From JAODBJ01 sp963782465 (GTDB lineage Bacteria > Actinomycetota > Acidimicrobiia > IMCC26256 > PALSA-610): a stretch of 64,000 bases of DNA. This document shows positions 1-7,673 of this stretch, one piece after another (position 1 is the stretch's first letter; each line of letters begins with the position of its first letter). The DNA lies in contig CAWAJR010000003.1 of NCBI GenBank assembly GCA_963782465.1, positions 1 through 64,000 on the forward strand. The letters are read 5' to 3'. The notes beneath the pieces were generated by a model. It saw nothing but the letters and a program-made list of their open reading frames with translations. It was not told where the DNA came from and searched no databases. The position numbers and the translations under genes were made by a program.

Positions 1-778
1 ATCAGCCCGAAGTGGCTCACGCAACGTTCGGTCGATGTGGCTGAGCGGGAGGAAGGACGGAACCAATCGGGTGGTCAGCGCGATCAGCTGCATGATGCTG
101 CGCATCGTCGCCATCAGATTGGCGTGCGTGAGCATCGCGCCCTTCGGCGGACCGGTCGTCCCGCTCGTGTACACGAGGGTCGCGAGCGCTTCGGGAGACA
201 CTTCGGCACGCCGGCGGCGAACAACCACGCGGTCGCGGACGAGCTCTGACCGCCCGAAACTGCGGAGGGAACGGAACGACATCAGGTACTCGTCGAGGCT
301 CGGGGTGGTCTCGTCGAACATCACGACGTGCTGCAGGTCGGGAAGCTCTTCGCGGTGCTCGACGATCTTGGCGTACTGGTCTTCGGTGTCGACGAAGCAC
401 ACCGCGCACCGGAGTGCCCGAGCACGTACACGACCTGCGAACCGGCGCTGGTCAGGTACCCGGGACGCTGATCGCGCAGCCCGCGAGGATGCCCATGTCG
501 GCTTCGTGCCACTCGAACCGGTTGGCCGACAGGATCGCGACGGATCGCCGGCTTCCACCCCGAGCCCCACGAGCCGCGGCGGCGACCTCCGTCACCGAGG
601 CGCCGTAGGCGGCCCACGAGATCGGCTCCCACGCCCCGGCCGGGTCGCGGTAACGCATCGCGACGTTCGACCCGCGTGCCCGTACCGCCTGATCAAAGAG
701 GTCGACCACCGTCCCCGCTTCGTTCCGGGTGGTCTCCTGGTCGGACAGTTCGAGGGTGCGGGCCGCAGTGACACTCAC
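1..778 (-). pseudogene. Long-chain acyl-CoA synthetase (AMP-binding), 5' part, five frame breaks, runs off window
   Basis: This would activate a fatty acid to its acyl-CoA through an acyl-AMP intermediate. The GTG start at 778 follows a GGAGG ribosome site seven bases upstream. Pieces in three frames join into one ANL enzyme: VDLFDQAVRARG..., a nucleotide-domain stretch SANRFEWHEADMG, VYVLGHSGARC, the P-loop TLVYTSGTTGPPKG near 180-140, and SFLPLSHI near 60-35. The frame changes by one base at about 575, 544, 460, 397 and 33 (insertion, three deletions, insertion). The 3' end lies outside the window. Conserved motifs persist on both sides of each break, so clustered sequence errors near an edge are more likely than an old pseudogene. 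A true decayed gene cannot be excluded. Confidence 0.8.
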
Positions 779-908
779 GCCGTTACCTCCACCTTGGCAC
801 GAGGTGGCAGCGGCCGTGTGTCCCGGTCGAACCCCCCGTTTCCTTCTGTTGTACGCCGGCGGCCGGCGCCGCCTCAGGGGAGGGAGGGGGTGGCCGCGGG
901 GACTTTCG

Positions 909-914
909 TAGTGT
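909..914 (+). promoter_or_regulatory. Candidate -10 element for a leaderless dut transcript
   Basis: TAGTGT fits the actinobacterial TANNNT -10 pattern and ends seven bases before the GTG start of the dUTPase. No Shine-Dalgarno sequence is visible in front of that start. This spacing is what a leaderless mRNA would show. No clear -35 is seen, so this is an inference from pattern only. Confidence 0.3.
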
Positions 915-921
915 TGCGGCC

Positions 922-1356
922 GTGGACCTGAAGGTCGTTCGTCTCGATCCCGACCTCGCGCTGCCGGCGAGTGCGCACCCCGGAGACGCCGGCTACGACC
1001 TCTACGCGCGCGAGCCGGCACTGCTCGCGCCCCGTGGGGGACGCGCCGCGGTACCCACCGGCATCGCGATCGCGCTGCCGGCCGGCTACGCGGGGTTCGT
1101 GCAGCCACGCTCGGGCCTGGCGCTGCGCCACGGGGTGACGTGCCTGAACACGCCCGGGCTCATCGACGCCGGGTACCGCGACGAGATCCGCGTGATCCTC
1201 GTCAATCTCGATCCCGACGAGCCGTTCGCGCTGCAGCGCGGCGAGCGGATCGCGCAATTGGTGGTGCAGCGGGTCGAGACGATCGAATGGCAGGTCGTCG
1301 CTGCGCTCGACGAGAGTGCTCGCGGGACCGGCGGGTTCGGCTCGACCGGGCGCTGA
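922..1356 (+). CDS. dut: dUTP diphosphatase (dUTPase)
   Basis: It hydrolyses dUTP to dUMP and pyrophosphate, which keeps uracil out of DNA and supplies dUMP for thymidylate. The 144-residue length is normal for the trimeric family. The five family motifs are visible in order: HPGDAGYDLYA near residue 20, PRSGLALRHGV near 62, NTPGLIDAGYRDEI near 75, GERIAQLVV near 106, and the C-terminal arm RGTGGFGSTGR that closes over the substrate. The start is GTG at 922, with no ribosome site. The gene stands alone between the divergent broken acyl-CoA synthetase and the F420 oxidoreductase pair. The frame is intact. Confidence 0.95.
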   Translation: MDLKVVRLDPDLALPASAHPGDAGYDLYAREPALLAPRGGRAAVPTGIAIALPAGYAGFVQPRSGLALRHGVTCLNTPGLIDAGYRDEIRVILVNLDPDEPFALQRGERIAQLVVQRVETIEWQVVAALDESARGTGGFGSTGR

Positions 1357-1423
1357 CCCGCCGCTGACCCCACCTGCTAGACACCCCCGACCGAACGAAT
1401 CGTGACCAGAACAGGAGTAACGC

Positions 1424-2368
1424 GTGGTGCACGACCGGCGGTTCCGCTTCGGAGTGATCGTGAATCACGTCGATTCGGGTGCGGCGTTCACGACGATCGC
1501 GAAGCGGGCCGAGGATTTCGGCTACTCGTCGCTCTTCGTGCCCGACCACTTCGTCGACCATCCGCTGGCCCCGATCCCCGCGCTCGCCGCCGCGGCGGCG
1601 GTCACCACCTCGTTGCGCATCGGGCCGCTCGTGCTCGGCAACGACTACAAGCACCCGGTCGTGCTCGCTCGCGAGGCGGCGACCCTCGACCTGCTGTCGA
1701 GCGGGCGGCTCGAACTCGGGATCGGCGCGGGCTGGATGACCGTCGACTACGAGGCATCGGGGATCCCGCTCGACCCGGCGGGTGTGCGCATTCGCCGCCT
1801 GGAAGAGTCGATCAAGGTCCTGAAGGGGTTGTTCGCCGACGGCCCGTTCTCGTTCGCGGGCGACTACTACACGGTGACCGAACTCGACGGTCAGCCCAAG
1901 CCGGTCCAGCGGCCGCACCCTCCGTTCATCATCGGTGGTGGCGGGCCGCGCATCCTGGGCGTCGCCGCCCGCGAGGCCTCGATCGTCGGCATCAACGCCT
2001 TCTTGCGGTCGGGCGTGCCGGAGAGCGCCGACTCTGTCCGCTCGCTCACACCGCAGGCCACCGACCAGAAACTCGAGTGGTTGCGCGCCGCGGCGGGCGA
2101 CCATTTCGACGACCTCGAGTTGCAGACGCTCGTTGGTTTCGTGCTGTCGACCGACGACCGCGAATCGATCGCGCACGGCATGGCCGCCGCGTTCGGTGTG
2201 TCGCCCGAGGACGCGCTCGCCGCGCCGGTCACGCTGGTGGGGACGCAGGAACAGATGGTGGAGACCCTCGAGATGCGGCGGGAGCGTTGGGGGATGTCGT
2301 ACGCGGTCATCCCGTCGGAATCACTGGAAGTGTTCGCGCCGATCGTGGCGCGCCTGGCCGGGAAGTAG
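1424..2368 (+). CDS. LLM-class F420-dependent oxidoreductase (TIGR03621-like), copy 1
   Basis: This is a TIM-barrel flavin/F420 oxidoreductase of the luciferase-like superfamily. The substrate is unknown. The N-terminus FRFGVIV and the stretches FVPDHFVDH, GPLVLGNDYKHPVVLAREAATLD and ELGIGAGWM are typical of the family. The FIIGGGGPRILGVAARE loop near residue 170 and the late MRRERWGMSY segment are typical of the MSMEG_2516-type subgroup. The length of 314 residues is usual. The GTG start at 1424 has AGGAG six bases upstream. Three bases separate it from a close paralogue on the same strand, so the two are probably co-transcribed. F420 rather than FMN use is inferred from family and lineage. 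Confidence 0.87.
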   Translation: MVHDRRFRFGVIVNHVDSGAAFTTIAKRAEDFGYSSLFVPDHFVDHPLAPIPALAAAAAVTTSLRIGPLVLGNDYKHPVVLAREAATLDLLSSGRLELGIGAGWMTVDYEASGIPLDPAGVRIRRLEESIKVLKGLFADGPFSFAGDYYTVTELDGQPKPVQRPHPPFIIGGGGPRILGVAAREASIVGINAFLRSGVPESADSVRSLTPQATDQKLEWLRAAAGDHFDDLELQTLVGFVLSTDDRESIAHGMAAAFGVSPEDALAAPVTLVGTQEQMVETLEMRRERWGMSYAVIPSESLEVFAPIVARLAGK

Positions 2369-2371
2369 GCG

Positions 2372-3307
2372 ATGGTGAAGCCGTTCCGTTTCGGAGTGCA
2401 GATGGGGGGCGCCGGGTCGGCGGCCGAGTGGCGCGACAAAGCGCGCAAACTGGAGGCGCTCGGCTACTCGACCCTCTACCTGCCCGACCACTTCATCGAC
2501 ACCGCACTCGCGCCGATGCCCGCGATGGCGATGGCGCTCGCGCACACGACCACGCTGCGGGCGTGCGCGCTCGTGCTCGCGAACGACTACAAGCACCCGG
2601 CGATCGTGGCGAAGGAGATCGCGACGATCGACGTGCTGAGCGACGGCCGGGCCGACCTCGGTCTCGGCGCCGGTTGGATGCAGGTCGACTACGACGCGCT
2701 CGGCTTGCCGTACGACCGCGCCGGGGTGCGGGTCGACCGGCTCGAAGAGGCGCTCGCAGTGGTGAAGGGCTGCTGGAGCCCCGGGCCGTTCTCGTACTCG
2801 GGCACGCACTACACGATCACGAACTACGACGCGATCCCCGCGCCCACGCAGCAACCGCGGCCGCGGATCCTCGTCGGTGGCGGCGCACCTCGCGTGTTGC
2901 GATTGGCGGGCCGGGAAGCCGACGTGGTCGGGATCAACCCGAACCTGCGCGCCGGCGCGATCACCGCCGACGCGGTGCACACGTCGCTGGCCGAGGAAAC
3001 GGCGCAGAAGATCGCGTGGGTGAAGGAGGGTGCCGGGTCGCGCTTCGACGACATCGAATTGCAGATCCGCTACTTCCTGTGCACGGTCACCGACGACCCG
3101 CAGCGTCTCGCCGAAGCGGTCGCGCCGGGTTTCGGGCTCACCCCCGACGCGGTGATGACGTCGGGCGTCGCCCTGATCGGCCCGGTCGAGTCGATCATCG
3201 ACCAGTTGCAGCAGCGGCGCGAGCGCTGGGGCGTGAGCAACATCGTGATCGGCGACGACAACGTCGAGGCCTTCGCTCCCGTCGTCGCCCAACTCGCTGG
3301 CACCTGA
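2372..3307 (+). CDS. LLM-class F420-dependent oxidoreductase (TIGR03621-like), copy 2
   Basis: It is a paralogue of the preceding gene, with the same landmarks in the same order: FRFGVQM, LPDHFIDT, LVLANDYKHPAIVAKEIATIDVLSDGRADLGLGAGWMQVDYDA in part, ILVGGGAPRVLRLAGREADVVGIN in part, and RRERWGVSN near the end. It has 311 residues and an ATG start three bases after the previous stop. The pair looks like a tandem duplication whose copies have diverged clearly, especially in the substrate-side loops around residues 40-60 and 200-240. The two could form a heteromer or act on related substrates; neither is shown by sequence. Confidence 0.87.
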   Translation: MVKPFRFGVQMGGAGSAAEWRDKARKLEALGYSTLYLPDHFIDTALAPMPAMAMALAHTTTLRACALVLANDYKHPAIVAKEIATIDVLSDGRADLGLGAGWMQVDYDALGLPYDRAGVRVDRLEEALAVVKGCWSPGPFSYSGTHYTITNYDAIPAPTQQPRPRILVGGGAPRVLRLAGREADVVGINPNLRAGAITADAVHTSLAEETAQKIAWVKEGAGSRFDDIELQIRYFLCTVTDDPQRLAEAVAPGFGLTPDAVMTSGVALIGPVESIIDQLQQRRERWGVSNIVIGDDNVEAFAPVVAQLAGT

Positions 3308-3316
3308 CCGCCCGCA

Positions 3317-3371
3317 CCCCGCCGGGTTGTGTCACTCGTACCCCCGTGCAGGGGTGAAAATGACACAACTC
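3317..3371. repeat. Palindromic repeat family (copy 1 of 4)
   Basis: Outer arms GTTGTGTCA (3326-3334) and TGACACAAC (3361-3369) are perfectly inverted. Inside them lies an ACCCC/GGGGT stem. A C-rich left flank and the lead-in CCGCCGGG match the other copies near 40.6, 42.4 and 47.2 kb. It sits between the convergent ends of the F420 oxidoreductase pair and the sigma factor, directly against the sigma factor stop codon (TCA at 3370-3372). It could act as a bidirectional terminator or mRNA 3' stabiliser. No T-tract follows. Confidence 0.8.
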
Positions 3372-4611
3372 AGGGGAGGCGGGCGAGGCGGTCGGCGAGG
3401 AACGCGCGCTCGGGGGCGGTGCGCGCGAGTTCGAGGGCGCGTTCGTACGCGGCGCGGGCTTCGTCGACGCGGTCGAGGCGCCGGAGCAGGTCGGCGCGCG
3501 TGGAGTGGTAGAGGTGCGAACGTTGCAGGACCGCTTCGCCGCCGAGATCGTCGACGAGGCGTAAGCCAAGGTCGGCGCCGTCGGCCATCGCGACCGCGAC
3601 GGCACGGTTCAACTCGACCACGGGTGACGGCACGTAGCGTTGCAGCGCGGTGTAGAGCGCGGCGATCTGCGGCCAGTCGGTGGCTTCCGCCGTCGGTGCT
3701 TCGGCGTGCAGCGCGGCGATGGCCGCCTGCACCTGGTAAGGCCCGGGCCGGCCGAGGCGCAACGCGCGGTCGACGAGTTCGGAACCTTCGGTGATGGCGT
3801 CACGGTCCCAGCGGGTGCGGTCTTGCTCGCCGAGCAGCCAGACCTTGCCCTGGTCGTCGACCCGGGTGTCGCGGCGGGCGTCGTGCAACCGGAGCAGCGC
3901 GAGCAGGCCGATGGCTTCGGGCTCGTCGGGCATCAACTCGACGACGAGCCGCGCCAGGCGGATGGCCTCGGCGCACAACTCCCGGCGCACGAGCGTGTCG
4001 CCCGCGGTCGCGGCATACCCCTCGTTGAACACGAGGTAGATCACCGCGAGCACCGACGAGAGCCGGTCGGGGAGTTCGTGGTCGGGCGGGACGCGGTACG
4101 GGATCTTGGCGACGCGGATCTTGCGTTTCGCGCGCGTGAGCCGCTGCGCCATGGTGGGCTCGCCGACCATGAACGCACGCGCGATCTCTTCGGTGGTGAG
4201 CCCACCGAGGGTGCGCAGCGTGAGCGCGACCTGCGCGTCGGTCGCGAGCGCCGGGTGGCAACAGGTGAAGATGAGGCGGAGCCGTTCGTCGGGGATCGTG
4301 GGCATGCCGACCACCTCGCCGGTTTCGGCGTTGAGCGCCGCGAGCCGTTGCGCGGCGTCGTGCTTCTCCGGCCGCCGCGCCTCACGCCGCATGCGGTCGA
4401 TCGCTTTGTGGCGGGCGGCGGTGAGCAACCACGCGCCCGGGTTGTTCGGTACGCCGTCGCGCGGCCAGCGGCCGAGCGCGACGACGAACGCTTCCTGCAA
4501 CGCGTCCTCGGCGAGATCGAAGTCGCCGACGCTGCGGATCAACGACGCGAGTACCCGTCCCGACTCCTGCCGGAACAGGTGCTCGTAGTCGGGCGTCTCC
4601 GGTGAGGTCAC
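3370..4611 (-). CDS. ECF42-type RNA polymerase sigma factor with C-terminal TPR-like extension
   Basis: It directs RNA polymerase to its own regulon. Region sigma2 lies near residues 10-80 (DLAEDALQEAFVVAL, AWLLTAARHKAID) and sigma4 near 105-170 (LTLRTLGGLTTEEIARAFM, AQRLTRAKRKI). An extension of about 230 residues follows (VFNEGYAAT, LCAEAIRLARL, ELNRAVAVAMADG, DLLRRLDRVDEARAAYERAL), the DUF6596/TPR-like tail that marks ECF42 and replaces a classic anti-sigma factor. The GTG start at 4611 begins VTSPETPDYEHLF, and the gene has 413 codons. It follows the DGPF gene by seven bases on the same strand, the conserved ECF42 arrangement. The stop codon touches palindromic repeat copy 1. Confidence 0.92.
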   Translation of the reverse strand: MTSPETPDYEHLFRQESGRVLASLIRSVGDFDLAEDALQEAFVVALGRWPRDGVPNNPGAWLLTAARHKAIDRMRREARRPEKHDAAQRLAALNAETGEVVGMPTIPDERLRLIFTCCHPALATDAQVALTLRTLGGLTTEEIARAFMVGEPTMAQRLTRAKRKIRVAKIPYRVPPDHELPDRLSSVLAVIYLVFNEGYAATAGDTLVRRELCAEAIRLARLVVELMPDEPEAIGLLALLRLHDARRDTRVDDQGKVWLLGEQDRTRWDRDAITEGSELVDRALRLGRPGPYQVQAAIAALHAEAPTAEATDWPQIAALYTALQRYVPSPVVELNRAVAVAMADGADLGLRLVDDLGGEAVLQRSHLYHSTRADLLRRLDRVDEARAAYERALELARTAPERAFLADRLARLP

Positions 4612-4618
4612 GCTGCGC

Positions 4619-4972
4619 TTACATCTCCATGACGGGGCGGACTTCGATCGTGTCGAACCCACGCTTGGCGCCCGGCAGCGTGGCCGCGAGTTCGAGGGCG
4701 CGGTCGAGGTCGGGGACGTCGACGGTGTAGTAGCCGCCGAGCCATTCCTTCGTCTCGATGAACGGGCCGTCGGTGACGAGCCGGTCGCCGTTGTTGACCC
4801 GCACGGTCGTGGCAGTGTCGTTCCCCTGGAGCGGGTCGCCGTTGACGTATTCCTTGGCGTCGATGAGCGCCTGCGTATAGGCGCCGTAGTCGGCGAAGAG
4901 CGCGTCGGTCACCTCGGCGGTGGCCTTCGACCAGGCCTCGGGGTCACTCCAGATCAGCAGCATGTACTTCAA
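4619..4972 (-). CDS. YCII/DGPF-domain protein, ECF42 partner
   Basis: This is a small alpha/beta protein of the YCII family. It has 117 residues, starts MKYMLLIW, and contains the DGPF motif as TDGPFIETKEWLGGYY near residue 70. ECF42 sigma factors are almost always encoded beside such DGPF proteins, which are their main transcriptional targets; the biochemical role is unresolved. It is the first gene of the two-gene unit. In the 128-base upstream gap, a GTCGA (5043-5047, minus sense) and a CGTC (5022-5025, minus sense) lie 17 bases apart. That resembles an ECF-type -35/-10 pair and would fit autoregulation. This promoter reading is weak and inferred. Confidence 0.88.
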   Translation of the reverse strand: MKYMLLIWSDPEAWSKATAEVTDALFADYGAYTQALIDAKEYVNGDPLQGNDTATTVRVNNGDRLVTDGPFIETKEWLGGYYTVDVPDLDRALELAATLPGAKRGFDTIEVRPVMEM

Positions 4973-5100
4973 CGTCGGTGCCTCCAGTTCGAGCCGGCCC
5001 GTTTGCCGGCGTCACGGGAACGACGAACAGTGACCCCCGAGATCGACGCCCCAACTCGTTTTGATGTACCAGAAGCGCGCTACGGGGGCGGCTCGGTTCA

Positions 5101-5793
5101 TCAAAACGGGTCGGCGGCGAAGCGGGCGGGGATCCACGCGGCGAGCCGGGCGCGCACGGCGTCGGCGGCTTCGGTGAGGAGATGACCGGCGCCGGGAAGG
5201 AACTCGACCTCGCCCTGGCCGGCGAGCATGTGCACCACCTCGCTCGTCTCCGGCGGCAGGATCTCGTCGGCGGTGCCGTGCAACAGGAGCAGCGGCGCAC
5301 CGAGCGCGGCGGCTTCCTCGCACCCGGCCGACTGCGTCGACAAGGTGACCACGCCGCGGCAGTGCGGGCCGAGGATCACGCCGGCCTGCAACGCGACCGC
5401 GCCGCCGAACGAATGGCCGACGGTCACGAAACGCCGGGCGCCGAACCGGTTGGCGAGGTCGGCGGCGGCGGCGAGATCGTGCACGCACTTCGGGAGATGG
5501 TTCGGCTTGCGGTAGCCGACCCGGATCGTCGCGATCTCCTGCTCGACGAACGCCTCGCCGAGCGCGTGGTACACGCCGTCGGCCGGGCCGAGCAGCCCGC
5601 CCATACCGCCACCACACATCAGAACGACGTTCTCGGTGGCGGGGTCGCCGTGCCAGAGCAACGTCAGCAAACCGCTCATCGTGTAGACCTCGACGTGGCG
5701 CAGCGTCGGGGTCACCTGAACTTCTTCCCGCGCCAGCGCGCCGAGGGTGTCGAGGGGCGCGCGAGGCTCGCCGTCGTCGGGTTCGTCGGTCAT
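5101..5793 (-). CDS. Alpha/beta-hydrolase (dienelactone hydrolase-like)
   Basis: This is a hydrolase of unknown substrate. The nucleophile elbow is GHSFGG near residue 110. An acidic residue lies in LLLHGTADEILPPE near 170 and a histidine in PGAGHLL near 200, giving a complete Ser-Asp-His set. The short N-terminus and the GGGMGG loop near residue 50, a plausible oxyanion region, resemble small dienelactone-hydrolase-like esterases. It has 230 residues and the ATG at 5793 begins MTDEPDD. The cupin gene is divergent, 32 bases away. Upstream in-frame extensions read as Arg-rich antisense sequence and were not used. Confidence 0.8.
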   Translation of the reverse strand: MTDEPDDGEPRAPLDTLGALAREEVQVTPTLRHVEVYTMSGLLTLLWHGDPATENVVLMCGGGMGGLLGPADGVYHALGEAFVEQEIATIRVGYRKPNHLPKCVHDLAAAADLANRFGARRFVTVGHSFGGAVALQAGVILGPHCRGVVTLSTQSAGCEEAAALGAPLLLLHGTADEILPPETSEVVHMLAGQGEVEFLPGAGHLLTEAADAVRARLAAWIPARFAADPF

Positions 5794-5825
5794 GATGGCG
5801 GCCACCGTACGGACGGGGGCATCCC

Positions 5826-6155
5826 ATGGCAACCGAAGAACTGGGCGACGTCGCCACCCGCGTGCTGTTCGAGAACGACCGGGTGCGCGTGTGGGAGATG
5901 ACGCTCGCGCCCGGCGAGCGTTCGGCGCGGCATCGCCACGAACTCGACTACCTGCTGGTGTTCTTCGAAGGTGAGCGCATCGGTGTGGAGGTCGACCCGG
6001 ACAGTGCCGGCCCATACCGGGAGAACCTCGAGTTCGACGTTCCGCTCGGGCGTTGCGTCTATGTCGAGCGCGGGGGAGTGGAAACCGCGGTCAACGTGGG
6101 GAACGCGCCGTACCGCGAACTGCTGATCGAACTCAAAGACGACGTCGAGATCTAG
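5826..6155 (+). CDS. Cupin-domain protein
   Basis: This is a single-domain beta-barrel protein of 109 residues. The metal-site half motif is visible as LAPGERSARHRHELDYLLVF in part: histidines at about 36, 38 and 41, followed by an acidic residue. No enzyme activity can be assigned; many such proteins bind a metal and act as isomerases, dioxygenases or sensors. The ATG at 5826 starts MATEELGDVATRVLFENDRV, typical of small stand-alone cupins. Its stop overlaps the convergent F420 oxidoreductase by four bases. Confidence 0.75.
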   Translation: MATEELGDVATRVLFENDRVRVWEMTLAPGERSARHRHELDYLLVFFEGERIGVEVDPDSAGPYRENLEFDVPLGRCVYVERGGVETAVNVGNAPYRELLIELKDDVEI

Positions 6156-7054
6156 AGCAGACTGGCGAGGGCGTCGCGGGTCGCGGCGCGCTCCTCGCGC
6201 GCACCGAACTCGGCGGCCGCGAAATCGGTGACCCCGATGTCGCCGAGGCGACGCACCGCTTTCACGACGGTCGCTTCGTCGCCGACGATCGCCACGTCGG
6301 CCGGCCCCGCCGCGCCTTCGCGGTCGAGCATCGCGCGGTACGACGGCAGGTAGCCGTACACCTGGAAGTCGCCCGCGGCCCGCTCGCGTGCGCCGTCGGG
6401 GTCGTTGGTGACACACACGGGCAACGACGCCGCGATCCGCGGCGCGGGCTTGCCGGCCTTCTCGGCCGCGGCGGTGATCGTCGGGACGATGTGGGATTCG
6501 AGCGTGGCGGGGCCGGTCATCCAGGTGACCGTGCCGTCGGCGGTGCCACCCGCGAGCTGGAGCATGCGCGGCGCGAGCGCCGCGAGCAACACCGAAGGAG
6601 GCTGCACGCCCGCGACTGCGATCGAGCCGCGGTAGGTGAGCGTCGTGCCCTCGACGGTGATGTTCTCTTCGTGCAGTAACGGCAGCAGGATCGCGAGGTA
6701 CTCGCGCATGTGGAGCGCGGGCTTGTCGTACGACATGCCGTACATGCCTTCGATCACGACCTGATGGCTCAAACCGATGCCGAGGGTGAACCGGTTGCCG
6801 GTCGCCTGCTGCACGGTCAGCGCCTGCTGCGCCAGCATCATCGGATGACGCGGGTAGCTCGGCACGACCGCGGTGCCGAATTCGATCCGCGGCACCTGGT
6901 GGCCGACCACCGCGATCGTCGTGAGCGCTTCGGCGCCGAAGATCTGGGGGAGCCAGTACGACGCGAACCCCTGCTTTTCCACCGACGTCGCGTCGGCGAT
7001 CACGTCGTCGAGCGGCCGGTTCGCGGTGTCGCCGCCAAAGATGCCGATACGCAT
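6152..7054 (-). CDS. LLM-class F420-dependent oxidoreductase, third copy
   Basis: This is a luciferase-like TIM-barrel oxidoreductase of 300 residues starting MRIGIFGGD. Family landmarks are YWLPQIFGAEALTTIA, EFGTAVVPSYPRHPMMLAQQA in part, RFTLGIGLSHQVVIEG and LLAALAPRMLQLAG. It belongs to a different LLM branch (TIGR03564-like) from the pair at 1.4-3.3 kb and is not a recent duplicate of them. Such proteins usually reduce or oxidise small molecules with F420; the substrate is not readable. The ATG at 7054 was chosen because the in-frame extension upstream is antisense-like. Confidence 0.85.
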   Translation of the reverse strand: MRIGIFGGDTANRPLDDVIADATSVEKQGFASYWLPQIFGAEALTTIAVVGHQVPRIEFGTAVVPSYPRHPMMLAQQALTVQQATGNRFTLGIGLSHQVVIEGMYGMSYDKPALHMREYLAILLPLLHEENITVEGTTLTYRGSIAVAGVQPPSVLLAALAPRMLQLAGGTADGTVTWMTGPATLESHIVPTITAAAEKAGKPAPRIAASLPVCVTNDPDGARERAAGDFQVYGYLPSYRAMLDREGAAGPADVAIVGDEATVVKAVRRLGDIGVTDFAAAEFGAREERAATRDALASLL

Positions 7055-7139
7055 GCTGGGCCTCCTGTCGCCGCGCCGGACCGTAGACGGCGACGCGAGA
7101 CGATGCGAACAGCCGTGACTACCATCCGTTGGGAAAGAG

Positions 7140-7448
7140 GTGGTCGTGGGGGCGCAAGGGATCAGAAAGCGCCGGCGCAAGGACGGAGCGCTCGCCGTCG
7201 AGCACGACGACACGGTCGGTGCCTCCGACGGCATGACGCCGGGGGATCGGCGCCGAGTGCTCGGCTGGTTCTCGTGGAACGAGTACACGCCAGGGGGTGC
7301 GCTCGAGCGGAACGGCTTCATGCTCCGCCAACGCAAGCGGGCGAAGTTCACCGACGACTGGCGCTCCAGCGTGCTGTACGCCGTGGCGGCCGTGGGCGCG
7401 GCGATCGGGGCGATCGCCCTCGCCGCCATCGTCGTGACGCACTGGTGA
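7140..7448 (+). CDS. Small single-pass membrane protein, unknown
   Basis: It has 102 residues and is not recognised. The N-terminal three quarters are hydrophilic and basic (RKRRRKDGA, RQRKRAKFTDDWR), and the C-terminus is one clear transmembrane segment (VLYAVAAVGAAIGAIALAAIVV). This tail-anchored layout suggests a membrane-tethered cytoplasmic peptide. Starts at GTG 7140 or GTG 7146 are both possible. It lies just upstream of tRNA-Gly. Coding character is supported by the hydrophobic segment and the lack of a better competing frame. Confidence 0.55.
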   Translation: MVVGAQGIRKRRRKDGALAVEHDDTVGASDGMTPGDRRRVLGWFSWNEYTPGGALERNGFMLRQRKRAKFTDDWRSSVLYAVAAVGAAIGAIALAAIVVTHW

Positions 7449-7509
7449 CGTCCCCGCGGGGACGCCGGGCAGCGCCCGCTCGGCGCCGGTTGCTATCCTC
7501 GGCGCTCAC

Positions 7510-7582
7510 GCGGACGTGGCTCAGCTGGTAGAGCACAACCTTGCCAAGGTTGGGGTCGCGGGTTCGAATCCCGTCGTCCGCT
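7510..7582 (+). tRNA. tRNA-Gly (GCC)
   Basis: A full cloverleaf of 73 nt can be drawn: acceptor GCGGACG/CGTCCGC, D arm GCTC...GAGC, anticodon stem CAACC/GGTTG around the loop TTGCCAA (anticodon GCC), and T arm GCGGG TTCGAAT CCCGT. The discriminator is T and CCA is not encoded. Its last 45 bases plus one flanking base are duplicated at 9070-9115, so it served as the attachment site of an integrated element and kept an intact copy. Confidence 0.97.
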
Positions 7583-7583
7583 C
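7538..7583 (+). repeat. Attachment site, tRNA-proximal copy (46-bp direct repeat)
   Basis: The 46 bases from the anticodon stem to one base past the tRNA-Gly 3' end recur exactly at 9070-9115. The identity begins at ACCTTGCC and ends at GTCCGCTC. The tRNA is intact on this side and the integrase gene begins 90 bp downstream. This is the usual layout of an element integrated by a tyrosine recombinase into a tRNA 3' end. Confidence 0.92.
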
Positions 7584-7673
7584 GAAGAAACGCCCTGGTC
7601 AGAAGGGTTCTCCGATGACCGGCCGTGCGCATATCGCCCACGCGCTCTACTAAGTCGCTCTACCATCCGTGGC

